From Prevotella sp. (GTDB lineage: Bacteria; Bacteroidota; Bacteroidia; Bacteroidales; Bacteroidaceae), in the NCBI GenBank assembly GCA_016281055.1, contig JAEEHW010000134.1, positions 51,658 through 115,657 on the forward strand: a stretch of DNA of 64,000 nucleotides, written 5' to 3'. Numbering within the stretch: the stretch's first letter is position 1; each line of letters opens with the position of its first letter. The notes under the pieces were generated by a model. That model had not been told where the DNA came from and did no database searches. It saw only the letters and a list, made by a program, of their open reading frames with translations. Below are positions 47,744 through 58,303 of the stretch, one piece after another. The position numbers were made by a program, and so were the translations under genes.

Positions 47744-49063
47744 TTATTTGTTATTGACTATTACCTTGACACGAGAAATGCGTCTTTGTTCTTTCTTTAG
47801 AATTTCCAACGTGATGTCCTTATAGTTAAATGATTCGTGTATGCTTGGGAAATCACCTTTCAATTCAAGTAATAAGCCCGCAAGAGTGTCAACATCAGCC
47901 ACATCATCGAAGTAATCATCGTCAAGCATTAGATGACGTGACAGATCAACCAGCTTTGTCTTACCTTCAAACACAAATGTGTTGTAGTTTAGTTTTGTGT
48001 ATGTTTGTTCCTCTTCGTCATATTCATCGCTGATTTCACCTACAATTTCCTCAAGGATGTCTTCAAGTGTTATAATGCCGCTTGTTCCACCAAACTCATC
48101 TACGACAACAGCAATGTGCACTTTGTTAGCTTGAAACTCATGAAGTAGGTCGTCTATCTTCTTTGTTTCAGGAATGAAATATGCTGGTCTGATTAGGCTT
48201 TGCCATCTAAAATTTGCAGGTTTGTTGATATGTGGAAGCAAGTCTTTGATGTATAATATTCCACGTATGTCGTCTATGCTATCCTTGTATATGGGAATCC
48301 TGCTGTAATTGTTTTCTATAATGCTCTTTATCACATCGGTAAATGATGTGGTGATGTCTATGTCGATAATGTCTTGTCGACTGGTCATTATCTCTCTAAC
48401 CATTTCGTCTGAGAAACGTATTACCCCTTGTAATAAATCCTTCTCTTCTTTGATTTCGTTCTTGTCTGTCATCTCCAGAGCCTGTTCTAGTTCGTCAACG
48501 CTGAGAACATGGTTTTTCTTCTGAACAATCTTTTCTGCTATTATCCCAGAGCCTAACAGCAATGTTTCTATTGGCCAGAAAATCTGTCGTGCAAGAAGAA
48601 TACCATTTACTGTTTTTCTGCAAAAAGTAAGAGGGGATATTCTTGAATATACTTTTGGAATGATTTCACCAAAAAGCAGGAGCAGAAATGTCAGTAAAAC
48701 AGTGATGCATATAAATTGTAGCCAATAGGCATTTCCGAAATCTACAATTTTGGAGAAGACATAATTCAGAAGCATTATTATTGTAACATTGACAAAATTA
48801 TTTGTTATCAGGATTGTTGCCAATGTCCTTTCTGAATCCTTTCTTAAAGTCAGAATCTTTTTGTCCCTTTCCTTTTCCTCGTCAAGTTCAGACAGTTCTT
48901 TTGGTGACAGACTGAAGAATGCAATTTCTGCTCCACTTGCAAAACCTGACATGAGTAACAGAATAATGGTCAATGCCAAACATAACACTACAGATATGTT
49001 TGGAGTGTTAATATGGACTTCAGAAAATACAGAATATATATTAGATAAATCCAACACAATCAA
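47744..49063 (-). CDS. gldE: GldE-like CNNM/DUF21 + CBS membrane protein
   Basis: DUF21 N-terminus, CBS pair (MTSRQDIIDIDI, VVVDEFGGTSGIITLEDILEEIVGEI), next to ssb. Confidence 0.8.
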   Translation of the reverse strand: MIVLDLSNIYSVFSEVHINTPNISVVLCLALTIILLLMSGFASGAEIAFFSLSPKELSELDEEKERDKKILTLRKDSERTLATILITNNFVNVTIIMLLNYVFSKIVDFGNAYWLQFICITVLLTFLLLLFGEIIPKVYSRISPLTFCRKTVNGILLARQIFWPIETLLLGSGIIAEKIVQKKNHVLSVDELEQALEMTDKNEIKEEKDLLQGVIRFSDEMVREIMTSRQDIIDIDITTSFTDVIKSIIENNYSRIPIYKDSIDDIRGILYIKDLLPHINKPANFRWQSLIRPAYFIPETKKIDDLLHEFQANKVHIAVVVDEFGGTSGIITLEDILEEIVGEISDEYDEEEQTYTKLNYNTFVFEGKTKLVDLSRHLMLDDDYFDDVADVDTLAGLLLELKGDFPSIHESFNYKDITLEILKKEQRRISRVKVIVNNK

Positions 49064-49557
49064 AAGGGTATTATTTTACTATAGTCCTGACCATCTACGT
49101 TTGCAAGAGAATCTTCAGGCATCGTTTGTGATGATGAAATAGCTTGCTGCGTTGATGTCTGCGACGGTGTTGTTTGCGATGTTTCTGTTTGTGACAATGA
49201 TACAGCTTGTTGTGTTGATTGTGACGATGAGCGTGGTGTCAGTAGCTCCAGATTGTCAACAATTATCTCTGTAGCAATATGCTGTATTCCTTTTTTGTCA
49301 TCATAATTTCTATATTGCAGTCGGCCATCAATATATATCTTGTCTCCCTTATGTACATATTGTTCTACTACCTTCGCCAACCGTCGGTAGAAGATTAAGG
49401 TATGCCAGTCTGTTCTGTCTGGTACTTTCGTGCCATTTTGCAGGGTGTAGCCTTTTTCTGTTGTAGCAAGTCTTAATGTTGCTATAGCTTGGTCTGCTCC
49501 ATAATATCTAACATCAGGATCTTTGCCTACATTGCCTATCAATATAACCTTATTCAT
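49060..49557 (-). CDS. ssb: single-stranded DNA-binding protein
   Basis: MNKVILIGNVGKDPDVRYYGADQAIATLRLATTE; S/T/Q-rich linker; C-terminal IIPF tip. Confidence 0.9.
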   Translation of the reverse strand: MNKVILIGNVGKDPDVRYYGADQAIATLRLATTEKGYTLQNGTKVPDRTDWHTLIFYRRLAKVVEQYVHKGDKIYIDGRLQYRNYDDKKGIQHIATEIIVDNLELLTPRSSSQSTQQAVSLSQTETSQTTPSQTSTQQAISSSQTMPEDSLANVDGQDYSKIIPF

Positions 49558-49558
49558 A

Positions 49559-50110
49559 TTATTCGATGACCTCTGATTTTACAAATCCCAGGAATTTACA
49601 TTTGAAGTTCTTACCTCTTGCAGCAGGAAACTGTGATCTTTTGTCAACGCGAGTCATAAGATGTTGCACTATTCTGTCATAGCAGTCTCGTTGAGAGTTT
49701 GCTATGCATCTTACACAAAATGTTGTGTCACGGTATTCGCATTTACCTACATGATTCATGATGACACGCTTGAATTCTATTGTTCCTTCGTACCATCCCT
49801 TTAGTTGTTCGTTAAGGCGTTTTTGCTCGTTCTCCTTTGCTTCAGACATTATGGAGTTTTTGCCTCTGACTGCTTTCTTGTCTTTGAAGTCCTGCATGGT
49901 CTGCGCCTCTGTCTTGATAACGATGAAATAAACCCTTGAACGTACTTTGTATCTTTTGGGATATAAAACATTGCTTGCTGCATATGTACGCAAATCATCT
50001 GCCAACTCTCTGGTCATATTGATTTCAGAGATTGACGATAGGAATTCAATAGCATCATCCACACTATGAACCAAAGTCTCATAGTCGAAATACCTCAGAT
50101 ATAAATTCAT
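49559..50110 (-). CDS. hypothetical protein
   Basis: 183-aa ORF immediately upstream of ssb on the same strand. Confidence 0.65.
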   Translation of the reverse strand: MNLYLRYFDYETLVHSVDDAIEFLSSISEINMTRELADDLRTYAASNVLYPKRYKVRSRVYFIVIKTEAQTMQDFKDKKAVRGKNSIMSEAKENEQKRLNEQLKGWYEGTIEFKRVIMNHVGKCEYRDTTFCVRCIANSQRDCYDRIVQHLMTRVDKRSQFPAARGKNFKCKFLGFVKSEVIE

Positions 50111-50182
50111 CTTAAAATGGAAATGTGTTTTTACTTATATAATAGGGAATTGCGTTTAGGAAGCATAACATGAACGAAAAAG

Positions 50183-50255
50183 AGCGGAAAACGGGACTCG
50201 GACCCGCGACCCCAACCTTGGCAAGGTTGTGCTCTACCAACTGAGCTATTTCCGC
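50183..50255 (-). tRNA. tRNA-Gly(GCC)
   Basis: Cloverleaf GCGGAAATAGCTCAGTTGGTAGAGCACAACCTTGCCAAGGTTG...TTTCCGC. Confidence 0.95.
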
Positions 50256-50270
50256 ATATAATAAAATAAG

Positions 50271-50354
50271 TGAAGAGGAGGAGACTCGAACTCCCACGTC
50301 GCAATTGACACTACCCCCTCAAAGTAGCGCGTCTACCAATTCCGCCACCTCTCC
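50271..50354 (-). tRNA. tRNA-Leu(GAG)
   Basis: Class II tRNA GGAGAGGTGGCGGAATTGGTAGACGCGCTACTTTGAGGGGGTAG... Confidence 0.93.
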
Positions 50355-50405
50355 AAGTATTTTATTATTTACAAGAAATAATAAAATTTCCAATTAAATA
50401 TATCG

Positions 50406-50487
50406 TGCCCAAAACAGGACTCGAACCTGCACGTCTCTCGACACACGCACCTGAAACGTGCGCGTCTACCAATTCCGCCACTTGGGC
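50406..50487 (-). tRNA. tRNA-Leu(CAG)
   Basis: Class II tRNA GCCCAAGTGGCGGAATTGGTAGACGCGCACGTTTCAGGTGCGTG...TTTGGGC. Confidence 0.93.
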
Positions 50488-50535
50488 TTATCAAGAATTT
50501 GTCAACTGGATTATTTCTTGTTGTTCCAATAAGTG

Positions 50536-50608
50536 AGCGGAAAACGGGACTCGGACCCGCGACCCCAACCTTGGCAAGGTTGTGCTCTACCAACTGAGCT
50601 ATTTCCGC
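50536..50608 (-). tRNA. tRNA-Gly(GCC), second copy
   Basis: Sequence identical to the 50183..50255 tRNA. Confidence 0.95.
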
Positions 50609-50751
50609 ACTATCTTTACCTTATTTTTTATAGTCTTAAGGTGCATTTCCCTAAATGCGATGCAAAGGTAGTCATTATTTTGAAAACTCACAAATTTTTC
50701 AATGTTTTTTTTAGAAGAACATGTAAAAGTACCTTTGAAATTTGATTAATA

Positions 50752-51711
50752 TCAATTAAGATAGCCGTTGATAAACGATAAAGCGTTCATTTTCTTCTTT
50801 CCACTTGGTTGGAGGCACTCTATCTCTAAAAGGCCGTCATTGCATGAAATATACATTTTTTTCTTGTTTTTTATGACTTTTCCAGGTACATGTTCTTCTT
50901 CACAATATATTTTTTCTCCACATTTATATATTTTGACTTCCAATTCAATCCCATTGGGCATCGTTATTGTTCCCCATGCTCCTGGTATAGGGGAGAGTCC
51001 TCGAATGAAATCGTATATCTCTTTTGTTTTTTTTGTCCAATCTATCTTACATGTATCTTTGAATATCTTAGGTGCTGTTTTTAATTCTTTGCATTTGCAA
51101 AGCATTTTGTCTTGTGGCATGCTTTCTACTGTACCATCTCCGGCAATAATCATATCGACAGTTTTTATTGCTATCTCGGCTCCTAGATTCATTAATCCAT
51201 CATACACATACTCTACATTTGCATCTTCTGGGATGTCAAAAGGTGATTGTAATATAATACGACCAGTATCTATGTCGTGGTCTAAAAAGAACGTAGTTAC
51301 ACCAGTTGTGGTCTCGCCATTTATGATTGCCCAGTTGATTGGTGCAGCTCCTCGGTATTGTGGTAATAGTGCTGCATGTACATTAAATGTTCCAAATTTA
51401 GGCATAGCCCACACTGCTTCTGGCAACATTCTGAATGCAACGACAATCTGTAGGTCTGCTTGATATGAACGCAGTTGCTCTAGAAAGTTTTCGTCTTTCA
51501 TCTTTTCTGGTTGCAAGATATCTATGCCGTGTTCGATTGCATATTCTTTGACGGCTGGTGCTCGTAACACAGAACCATGTCTTCCAACGGGCTTGTCTGG
51601 CTGTGTTACCACTGCTACGACATTGTATTCTCCTTCTACTAATGCTTTAAGTGTACCCACTGCAAATTCAGGTGTACCCATAAAGATAATTCTCAAATCT
51701 TTTTTATCCAT
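50752..51711 (-). CDS. fmt: methionyl-tRNA formyltransferase
   Basis: IIFMGTPEFAVGTLKALVEG; NVHAALLPQYRGAAPINWAIINGE. Confidence 0.95.
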   Translation of the reverse strand: MDKKDLRIIFMGTPEFAVGTLKALVEGEYNVVAVVTQPDKPVGRHGSVLRAPAVKEYAIEHGIDILQPEKMKDENFLEQLRSYQADLQIVVAFRMLPEAVWAMPKFGTFNVHAALLPQYRGAAPINWAIINGETTTGVTTFFLDHDIDTGRIILQSPFDIPEDANVEYVYDGLMNLGAEIAIKTVDMIIAGDGTVESMPQDKMLCKCKELKTAPKIFKDTCKIDWTKKTKEIYDFIRGLSPIPGAWGTITMPNGIELEVKIYKCGEKIYCEEEHVPGKVIKNKKKMYISCNDGLLEIECLQPSGKKKMNALSFINGYLN

Positions 51712-51738
51712 TTATTTTTTTATGCCTATATTCGTTTA

Positions 51739-53523
51739 TTAATCATTACTCATATCTGCAACCATCTGGCGATATTGGCTATATAAATGTGCTCTTGATA
51801 TATATCCATATAGTTGACCGTCTTCATTGAGTACTGCAAGATTTTCTGCTCTGGTCATGTCAAAGGCCTGCATTACTTCCTCCATAGTATCATTAAGTCG
51901 CAATACATGAGGTGGTTTGTTCATCAGTTGTGCTACAGTGAAATGATGATACAACTCTGTCCTGAATACTATATGTTTCAGTTTCTTTAGATCTATTTCT
52001 CCAATCAATGTTCCGGCACCATCTATCACTGGTAAAACTTCGCTTTTGCTTTTACTGAGAGCCTGCACCAGTTTCATAAGTTCCATGTCTTTGTCAACTG
52101 GTGTGTAGTCGCGTTCTATTACAGAGTCCAGTGTCATCAATGTCAAGATACTTCGGTCTGTATGATGCGTTATTAGTTTTCCTTGTCTGGCAAGTCGCAT
52201 GCCATATATACTATGTGGTTCGAAAATGAGTATAGTTAGGTATGCACAGACGCTGACAATCATCAAAGGCATGAATAATGTATATCCTGCTGTCAGTTCT
52301 GCAATCAAGAACACACCCGTCAACGGTGCATGCATAACTCCTGACATGACTCCTGCCATTCCGAGTAGTGCAGCATTCTCTTCCGGGAAATAGACTCCTA
52401 TTTCATATGTATTCCATATATGGGCGAAGAAAAAACCAGCAAAAGCGCCTATAAATAATGATGGTGCAAACGTACCACCGCAGCCGCCTCCGCCATTAGT
52501 ACTTGCTGTTGCAATCGTTTTGGTCAATATCACACCGCCGATATACATTAGCAAGACTTTGCTTCCATGTCCAGCAAATAATGAGTTGTTCATTACTTCG
52601 TGCCATGTGGAACTGTCGTTTCTCAACAAGATATTTATATTGTGGTATCCTTCACCGTATAATGATGGAAAAAGGAAAATAAGGATACTAAGAGTGATTC
52701 CTCCAAGAGCCAATTTCGCATATCTGTTTTTTATCTTTGCAAAAATTCCTTCACAGAATGTCATCATTCTTATGAAATACAAGGATATCAGTCCACAGAA
52801 CACTCCAAGAAGAATATTTGAAGGTACTCTGTTGACATTCCAGGGATTATTCAAGTGAAAAGAGAATAATTGATCGTCACCGACCAATACATACATAAAG
52901 CATGTAGCTGTAACACTTGCTATCAAGATTGGTGATATACTTGCCATTGTAAGGTCTATCATCAAAACCTCAATGGTAAAGACCAATCCAGCTATTGGTG
53001 CTTTGAATATTCCTGCAATAGCAGCGGCTGCACCGCATCCTACAAGCAACATTAGGGTTTTGTTATTCATCCTGAATTTCTGCCCTAGATTGCTCGCGAT
53101 GCTTGAGCCTGTCAGAACTATAGGTGCCTCGGCTCCGACTGAGCCACCAAAACCGATGGTGATGGCGGAAGCCACCACTGATGACCAGCAGTTATGAATT
53201 GCCAGTCTGCTTTTTTTTGATGATATGGCGTAAAGAATTCGTGTTATTCCATGTGAGATGTTATCTCTGACGACATATTTCACAAACAACATTGTCAACC
53301 ATATTCCCACAACTGGGAATATTAGATACAACCAAGTATATCCAGTTGTAATCATTTGGTCAAGCACAAGTCCTTGTATTAATCGTATCAGTGTGTGCAA
53401 TAAGTATGCAGCGAGAGCTGCAAACATACCCACAAGAAACGACAATACCAACGTGAATTGTCTGTCAGACAGATGCTTTTGTCGCCAGGTCAGAAAATTA
53501 TTGAAATAAACGCTTGTCTTCAT
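51739..53523 (-). CDS. ClC-family chloride channel/transporter with C-terminal CBS domains
   Basis: GFGGSVGAEAPIVLTGSSIA; GGGGCGGTFAPSLFIGAFAG; CBS pair. Confidence 0.93.
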   Translation of the reverse strand: MKTSVYFNNFLTWRQKHLSDRQFTLVLSFLVGMFAALAAYLLHTLIRLIQGLVLDQMITTGYTWLYLIFPVVGIWLTMLFVKYVVRDNISHGITRILYAISSKKSRLAIHNCWSSVVASAITIGFGGSVGAEAPIVLTGSSIASNLGQKFRMNNKTLMLLVGCGAAAAIAGIFKAPIAGLVFTIEVLMIDLTMASISPILIASVTATCFMYVLVGDDQLFSFHLNNPWNVNRVPSNILLGVFCGLISLYFIRMMTFCEGIFAKIKNRYAKLALGGITLSILIFLFPSLYGEGYHNINILLRNDSSTWHEVMNNSLFAGHGSKVLLMYIGGVILTKTIATASTNGGGGCGGTFAPSLFIGAFAGFFFAHIWNTYEIGVYFPEENAALLGMAGVMSGVMHAPLTGVFLIAELTAGYTLFMPLMIVSVCAYLTILIFEPHSIYGMRLARQGKLITHHTDRSILTLMTLDSVIERDYTPVDKDMELMKLVQALSKSKSEVLPVIDGAGTLIGEIDLKKLKHIVFRTELYHHFTVAQLMNKPPHVLRLNDTMEEVMQAFDMTRAENLAVLNEDGQLYGYISRAHLYSQYRQMVADMSND

Positions 53524-54089
53524 TATCTGATTATCGTCACCTCTCCATTTTTTCGCAGTCTTATAATTGACGAAGGTTGATGGGGCTTATGCTCATTACG
53601 CCGTGATTTGCATACATAATCTACTGCATTTAATATATCTTCTGATATGTCTCTGTAGTTTTGTGCTGCAGGTTCTCCGCTGATATTAGCACTTGTTGAC
53701 ACAATGGGTTTTTGCATTCTGTAACATAATTGCTTTGAGAACTCCTCTTGTGTTATGCGCATGGCAATGCTGCCATCCTCTGCTATGAGGTTCTCAGCCA
53801 ATCCATTTGCTCCATCGAGTATTACTGTCGTGGGGCGTGTAGAAAGGTTCATGACATCCCATGCAACATCGGGAACGTCTCTGACATATCGTTGTATTCT
53901 GTTGTCTGAATCAACAAGACAAATCATGGCCTTGGATTCTTCACGTTTCTTTATCTTGTATATTCTTGCTACGGCCTCAGCATTTGTTGCGTCACAACCT
54001 ATACCCCATACTGTATCGGTAGGGTAGAGTATGACTCCCCCTTTTCTCATACACTCAACAGCGGCCTTTATGTCTTCTGAATAATCCAT
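53523..54089 (-). CDS. L-threonylcarbamoyladenylate synthase (TsaC/Sua5/YciO family)
   Basis: GGVILYPTDTVWGIGCDATN; KPIVSTSANISGEPA. Confidence 0.92.
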   Translation of the reverse strand: MDYSEDIKAAVECMRKGGVILYPTDTVWGIGCDATNAEAVARIYKIKKREESKAMICLVDSDNRIQRYVRDVPDVAWDVMNLSTRPTTVILDGANGLAENLIAEDGSIAMRITQEEFSKQLCYRMQKPIVSTSANISGEPAAQNYRDISEDILNAVDYVCKSRRNEHKPHQPSSIIRLRKNGEVTIIR

Positions 54090-54099
54090 TTATTAGATT

Positions 54100-55050
54100 C
54101 TATTTTACGATGCTTGCTGCGCCTAACACTGCAGCATTTGCTCCATCCAAAGTTGACAATAGGAATTTGGCTTTATTCTTGTAAATTGGCATTACTATCT
54201 CATCATATGTTTTTCGTATTGGGGCAAGCAATAGTTCACCAGCTTTTGCCAATCCTCCGAAAAAGATAAAAGCTTCTGGCGATGAGAATACAGCCATGTT
54301 TGCGCAGGCCTCGCCCATTATCTTGCCAGTGAAGTCGAAAATCTTGTTTGATATGGCATCCCCTTTTTGTGCAGCCATCGAAACATCGTATGATGTTATT
54401 TCGTCTATTGGGATGTCCCGCAGCAACGATGGTTCGTCGCTTTCGCTCAAGAATTGTTTTGCAGTACGGACCACTCCTGTTGCAGAGCAATATGTTTCAA
54501 GGCAACCTCTTCTGCCACAACCACACAGTCTGTCACCCGGTTTCACCAACAGATGTCCCAATTCACCGGCATTTCCATCAGAGCCATATACTAATTCTCC
54601 ATTGCATACTATGCCTGAACCTACTCCTGTGCCTAATGTCAGGACAATGAAATCTTTCATGCCTTTTGCCACGCCGAATTTCATCTCGCCCATAGCTGCA
54701 GCATTTGCATCATTAGTAAGTGTTACTGGCAACCCGTTAAGTTTATCACTGAACATCTTTGCCAATGGTACGACACAATCATGTGCCCATGCAATATTAG
54801 GGGCATACTCTACGCATCCACTGATAATATTGCCGTTAGGAGCACCTATACCCATGCTGGAGATATATTCCAAACCTCCGACATTCTTTATAATGGGAAG
54901 CAAAGCGTTCATTGCCGCTTTCACATAGGTGTCGGCATCGTCATATCCTTTTGTCTTGATGGAAGCCTGCTCTATGATTTTTCCTTCGGCATCTACAATG
55001 CCGAATACACTATTGGTACCTCCAAGATCTAGTCCTATTGTGTATTTCAT
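54100..55050 (-). CDS. ROK-family kinase (glucokinase-like)
   Basis: IGLDLGGTNSVFGIVD; GNAGELGH; CGCGRRGCLETYCSATG. Confidence 0.92.
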   Translation of the reverse strand: MKYTIGLDLGGTNSVFGIVDAEGKIIEQASIKTKGYDDADTYVKAAMNALLPIIKNVGGLEYISSMGIGAPNGNIISGCVEYAPNIAWAHDCVVPLAKMFSDKLNGLPVTLTNDANAAAMGEMKFGVAKGMKDFIVLTLGTGVGSGIVCNGELVYGSDGNAGELGHLLVKPGDRLCGCGRRGCLETYCSATGVVRTAKQFLSESDEPSLLRDIPIDEITSYDVSMAAQKGDAISNKIFDFTGKIMGEACANMAVFSSPEAFIFFGGLAKAGELLLAPIRKTYDEIVMPIYKNKAKFLLSTLDGANAAVLGAASIVK

Positions 55051-55057
55051 TGTCTTT

Positions 55058-56170
55058 TTATTTTACAACGCCTTTTTCAAGATATTCTGCCAAATTGGTA
55101 CGCATTACACTTGCAACGTGATCTGCGGCAACTTTCTCCATGTCATGCTTCACCATTATCTGTACCAACTCTTCAAATGTTGTTGTCAGTGGATTCCATC
55201 CTAATTCTTTCTTGGCTTTTGACGGATCACCCCACAGGTTGACCACATCCGTAGGACGATAGAAGTCTGGTGATACTTCCACGAGTGTCTTGCCTACGAG
55301 GTTTTCTGGGCCTTTTACGCATATTCCTTTTTCATCCATTCCCTCGCCCTTGAATTCCAGTTCTATGCCGGCAGCCTTGAATGCATAGTATGCAAATTCA
55401 CGTACAGAATGTTGCACACCTGTTGCAATGACGAAATCCTCAGGAGTGTCATGCTGAAGAATTAGCCACATACATTCTACATAGTCTTTGGCATATCCCC
55501 AGTCACGAAGGCTTGACAGATTACCAAGCAGCAGTTTCTCCTGCTTTCCCTGCGCAATACGTGCTGCGGCAAGTGTTATCTTCCTTGTTACGAATGTCTC
55601 GCCTCTGCGTTCCGACTCATGGTTGAACAGAATGCCGGAGCAACAGAACATGTCATACGCTTCTCTGTATTCTTTTATTATCCAGTAACCGTAGAGTTTT
55701 GCCACTGCATACGGTGAATATGGGTGGAATGGTGTGTTTTCGTTCTGAGGCACTTCCTCGACCTTACCATAGAGTTCTGAAGTTGATGCCTGATATATTT
55801 TACATGTTTTCTCCAAATGGTTAGTGCGCACAGCTTCCAATATGCGCAATACGCCCACAGCATCCACATCGGCAGTGAACTCAGGCGCATCAAAACTTAC
55901 CTGTACGTGGCTTTGGGCAGCAAGGTTGTATATCTCAGTTGGCTGTACCTGTCCTACAAGTTTCACAAGTGACATGGAGTCACTCATGTCTGCATAGTGC
56001 AAATGGAAGTTTGGTGTTCCTTCAAGGTGGGCTATTCGCTCGCGGTAGTCTACTGATGAGCGACGTATGATACCATGTACTTCATAGTTCTTTTTTAAAA
56101 GGAATTCGCTCAGATATGAACCGTCCTGACCTGTTACACCTGTTATCAGTGCTATATTCTTCTTTTCCAT
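55058..56170 (-). CDS. gmd: GDP-mannose 4,6-dehydratase
   Basis: [56 protein letters not shown]. Confidence 0.96.
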   Translation of the reverse strand: MEKKNIALITGVTGQDGSYLSEFLLKKNYEVHGIIRRSSVDYRERIAHLEGTPNFHLHYADMSDSMSLVKLVGQVQPTEIYNLAAQSHVQVSFDAPEFTADVDAVGVLRILEAVRTNHLEKTCKIYQASTSELYGKVEEVPQNENTPFHPYSPYAVAKLYGYWIIKEYREAYDMFCCSGILFNHESERRGETFVTRKITLAAARIAQGKQEKLLLGNLSSLRDWGYAKDYVECMWLILQHDTPEDFVIATGVQHSVREFAYYAFKAAGIELEFKGEGMDEKGICVKGPENLVGKTLVEVSPDFYRPTDVVNLWGDPSKAKKELGWNPLTTTFEELVQIMVKHDMEKVAADHVASVMRTNLAEYLEKGVVK

Positions 56171-56182
56171 GTTTTCTGTTAA

Positions 56183-57355
56183 TTATCTTTTAATACTGTT
56201 TTTATACCAATCAAATAATTTTCCAACGCCCTCTTCAATCTCTACCTTGTGTGTCCAACCGAGTCTGTGCAATTTATCAACGCTGATAAGCTTGCGCATG
56301 GTACCGTCTGGTTTTGATGCGTCAAATACCACTTCTCCTTCAAAACCTACAGCTTTAACAACGAGTTCCGACAGTTCACGTATGGTAAGTTCCTTTCCGG
56401 TACCTACGTTGATGTGGCAATTCCTTATCTCGCCAAGTTGCGGCAGCGCACCGCCGCGACCAGCAGAGTGATTGCGATCGACGGCCCCATCGACGCTTGC
56501 ACCGTAGTGTACGCTGGAGTATTTCTCTATGCCGATAATATCTTTGAAGTCAACATTCAGCAGACAGTGCACGCTGGCATCTGCCATGTCCTCGCTCCAG
56601 AGGAACTCACGCAACGGCTTTCCTGTTCCCCACAAAGTAACCTTATTGTCTTCTATGCCGTATTTTGCCAGAACTTCAAGTATCTTCTCCGTCGTATCAT
56701 TACCGGAAATTCCCTCCACCGGACGCTTATCCATGTCCATTCTTATCGCATCCCAGTCTGCATCATGTATGAGTTTGGCAAGATATACCTTGCGCATCAT
56801 GGCAGGCATAACGTGAGAATTCTCAAGGTGGAAGTTGTCGTTAGGGCCATACAGGTTCGTAGGCATCACGGCTATATAGTTAGTGCCATACTGCAGGTTG
56901 TACGATTCGCACATTTTCAGTCCGGCAATCTTCGCTATGGCATATTCCTCGTTGGTATATTCCAGTTCAGAAGTTAGCAGACAGTCTTCCGACATCGGCT
57001 GTGGAGCATTCTTCGGATATATGCAGGTAGAACCAAGGAACAGCAGTTTTTTTACACCATGAGCGTATGCCTCACTGATAACATTACATTGAATCTTCAT
57101 ATTCATCATGATGAAGTCGGCACGGTATAGCGAGTTTGCCATGATACCGCCAACGAAGGCTGCTGCCAGAACCACAGCATCAGGTTTTTCTTCGTCAAAG
57201 AATTTCCTTACAGCTAACTGGTCTGTCAAATCAAGTTCACGGTGTGAGCGTCCAACAAGATTTTCATACCCTCTCGCTTTCAAATTGTTCCATATTGCAG
57301 AACCAACAAGTCCGTTGTGGCCGGCAACATAAATCTTACTATTCTTTTCCAGCAT
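56183..57355 (-). CDS. fcl: GDP-L-fucose synthase
   Basis: IYVAGHNGLVGSAIW; FLGSTCIYPKNAPQPMSEDCLL; adjacent to gmd. Confidence 0.95.
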   Translation of the reverse strand: MLEKNSKIYVAGHNGLVGSAIWNNLKARGYENLVGRSHRELDLTDQLAVRKFFDEEKPDAVVLAAAFVGGIMANSLYRADFIMMNMKIQCNVISEAYAHGVKKLLFLGSTCIYPKNAPQPMSEDCLLTSELEYTNEEYAIAKIAGLKMCESYNLQYGTNYIAVMPTNLYGPNDNFHLENSHVMPAMMRKVYLAKLIHDADWDAIRMDMDKRPVEGISGNDTTEKILEVLAKYGIEDNKVTLWGTGKPLREFLWSEDMADASVHCLLNVDFKDIIGIEKYSSVHYGASVDGAVDRNHSAGRGGALPQLGEIRNCHINVGTGKELTIRELSELVVKAVGFEGEVVFDASKPDGTMRKLISVDKLHRLGWTHKVEIEEGVGKLFDWYKNSIKR

Positions 57356-57358
57356 TTT

Positions 57359-58303
57359 CTATTTTGTTTTTAATTCCTCCATGATGTAATTTATTTCTTC
57401 TGGCTCCAAATCTATGGACATTCCCCTGACTTGGGCTTCCAACGGGTGTCCATCTATGCTTACGGGCATATATCTGTCAGAATAGATTTCCACTCCTCTT
57501 GTCCTGTATGGTAATACGCGCTTGTGGTTAAGCAGTTTTCCGCGAACAAAGAGCCAGATAGCTTCGATGTGCTGTGACAGTAATGTGCTGCGAACCAATG
57601 TAACATCAAGTGTGCCGCTGTAGGGGGTGGCGTTGGGTGTTTGTCCATATCCCCAAGCACTGCCTATGCAGAGTGTCAATATTCTGTGTGTCTCTTTCTG
57701 TGAGTTTATGATATATTTTACTCGTGTGTTCATTCTCTGAAACAAAGTCAACAGTAATGACACGGCAAATGATATTTTTCTAGACCAAAGTATGCGGCGT
57801 GTTTTCTGACGTAGCGACTGGATACTTGCCAGCAGTCCTATGTTTACGCAATTCAGGAAATAGCGTCTGCACTTTTCTCCTTCTTTGTTCTTATATCTCA
57901 CACATCCTACATCTATCGCTCTGATGCGGCATTGTTTTATGCTTCTGACACTTTTTTCTACATCCTTGTATGTCAACCCCCAGAATGCAGCAAAGTCGTT
58001 CATCGTTCCATTGGGGATAACGCCCAGGACTATATTTTCCCTAACGTGTCTCTCTTGTCTCATTATGCAATTCACGGCATCGTTAAGTGCTGCGTCTCCT
58101 CCTGCAATGACAATAGTCTTGTAGTTGTTGTTTATCAGCATCATGACCAACCTCTCCACACTTTGTCGTTCCTCGCTCTGTATCATGTCATACTTGACAT
58201 CATACTTTGCCAGTGTTGCGGCAATTAATTCCCAGCGTTTCTTTGACGATGAGAAAGGCCGGTGGGTAGGGCAATATATTATTCCTATATTATTGTTGTT
58301 CAT
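57359..58303 (-). CDS. diacylglycerol/lipid kinase-like protein (YegS family)
   Basis: TIVIAGGDAALNDAVNCIM; LGVIPNGTMNDFAAFWGL. Confidence 0.85.
   Translation of the reverse strand: MNNNNIGIIYCPTHRPFSSSKKRWELIAATLAKYDVKYDMIQSEERQSVERLVMMLINNNYKTIVIAGGDAALNDAVNCIMRQERHVRENIVLGVIPNGTMNDFAAFWGLTYKDVEKSVRSIKQCRIRAIDVGCVRYKNKEGEKCRRYFLNCVNIGLLASIQSLRQKTRRILWSRKISFAVSLLLTLFQRMNTRVKYIINSQKETHRILTLCIGSAWGYGQTPNATPYSGTLDVTLVRSTLLSQHIEAIWLFVRGKLLNHKRVLPYRTRGVEIYSDRYMPVSIDGHPLEAQVRGMSIDLEPEEINYIMEELKTK

Noticed and set aside
51739-53523. Non-canonical GSVGAEAP selectivity motif in the ClC protein
   Set aside because: The gating glutamate position appears retained and this variant looks ordinary for the family.
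56410-56530. Apparent insertion (YGASVDGAVDRNHSAGRGGALPQLG) in GDP-L-fucose synthase
   Set aside because: Similar segments seem to occur in other Bacteroidales homologues, so it is likely normal family variation; not claimed as novel without alignment.
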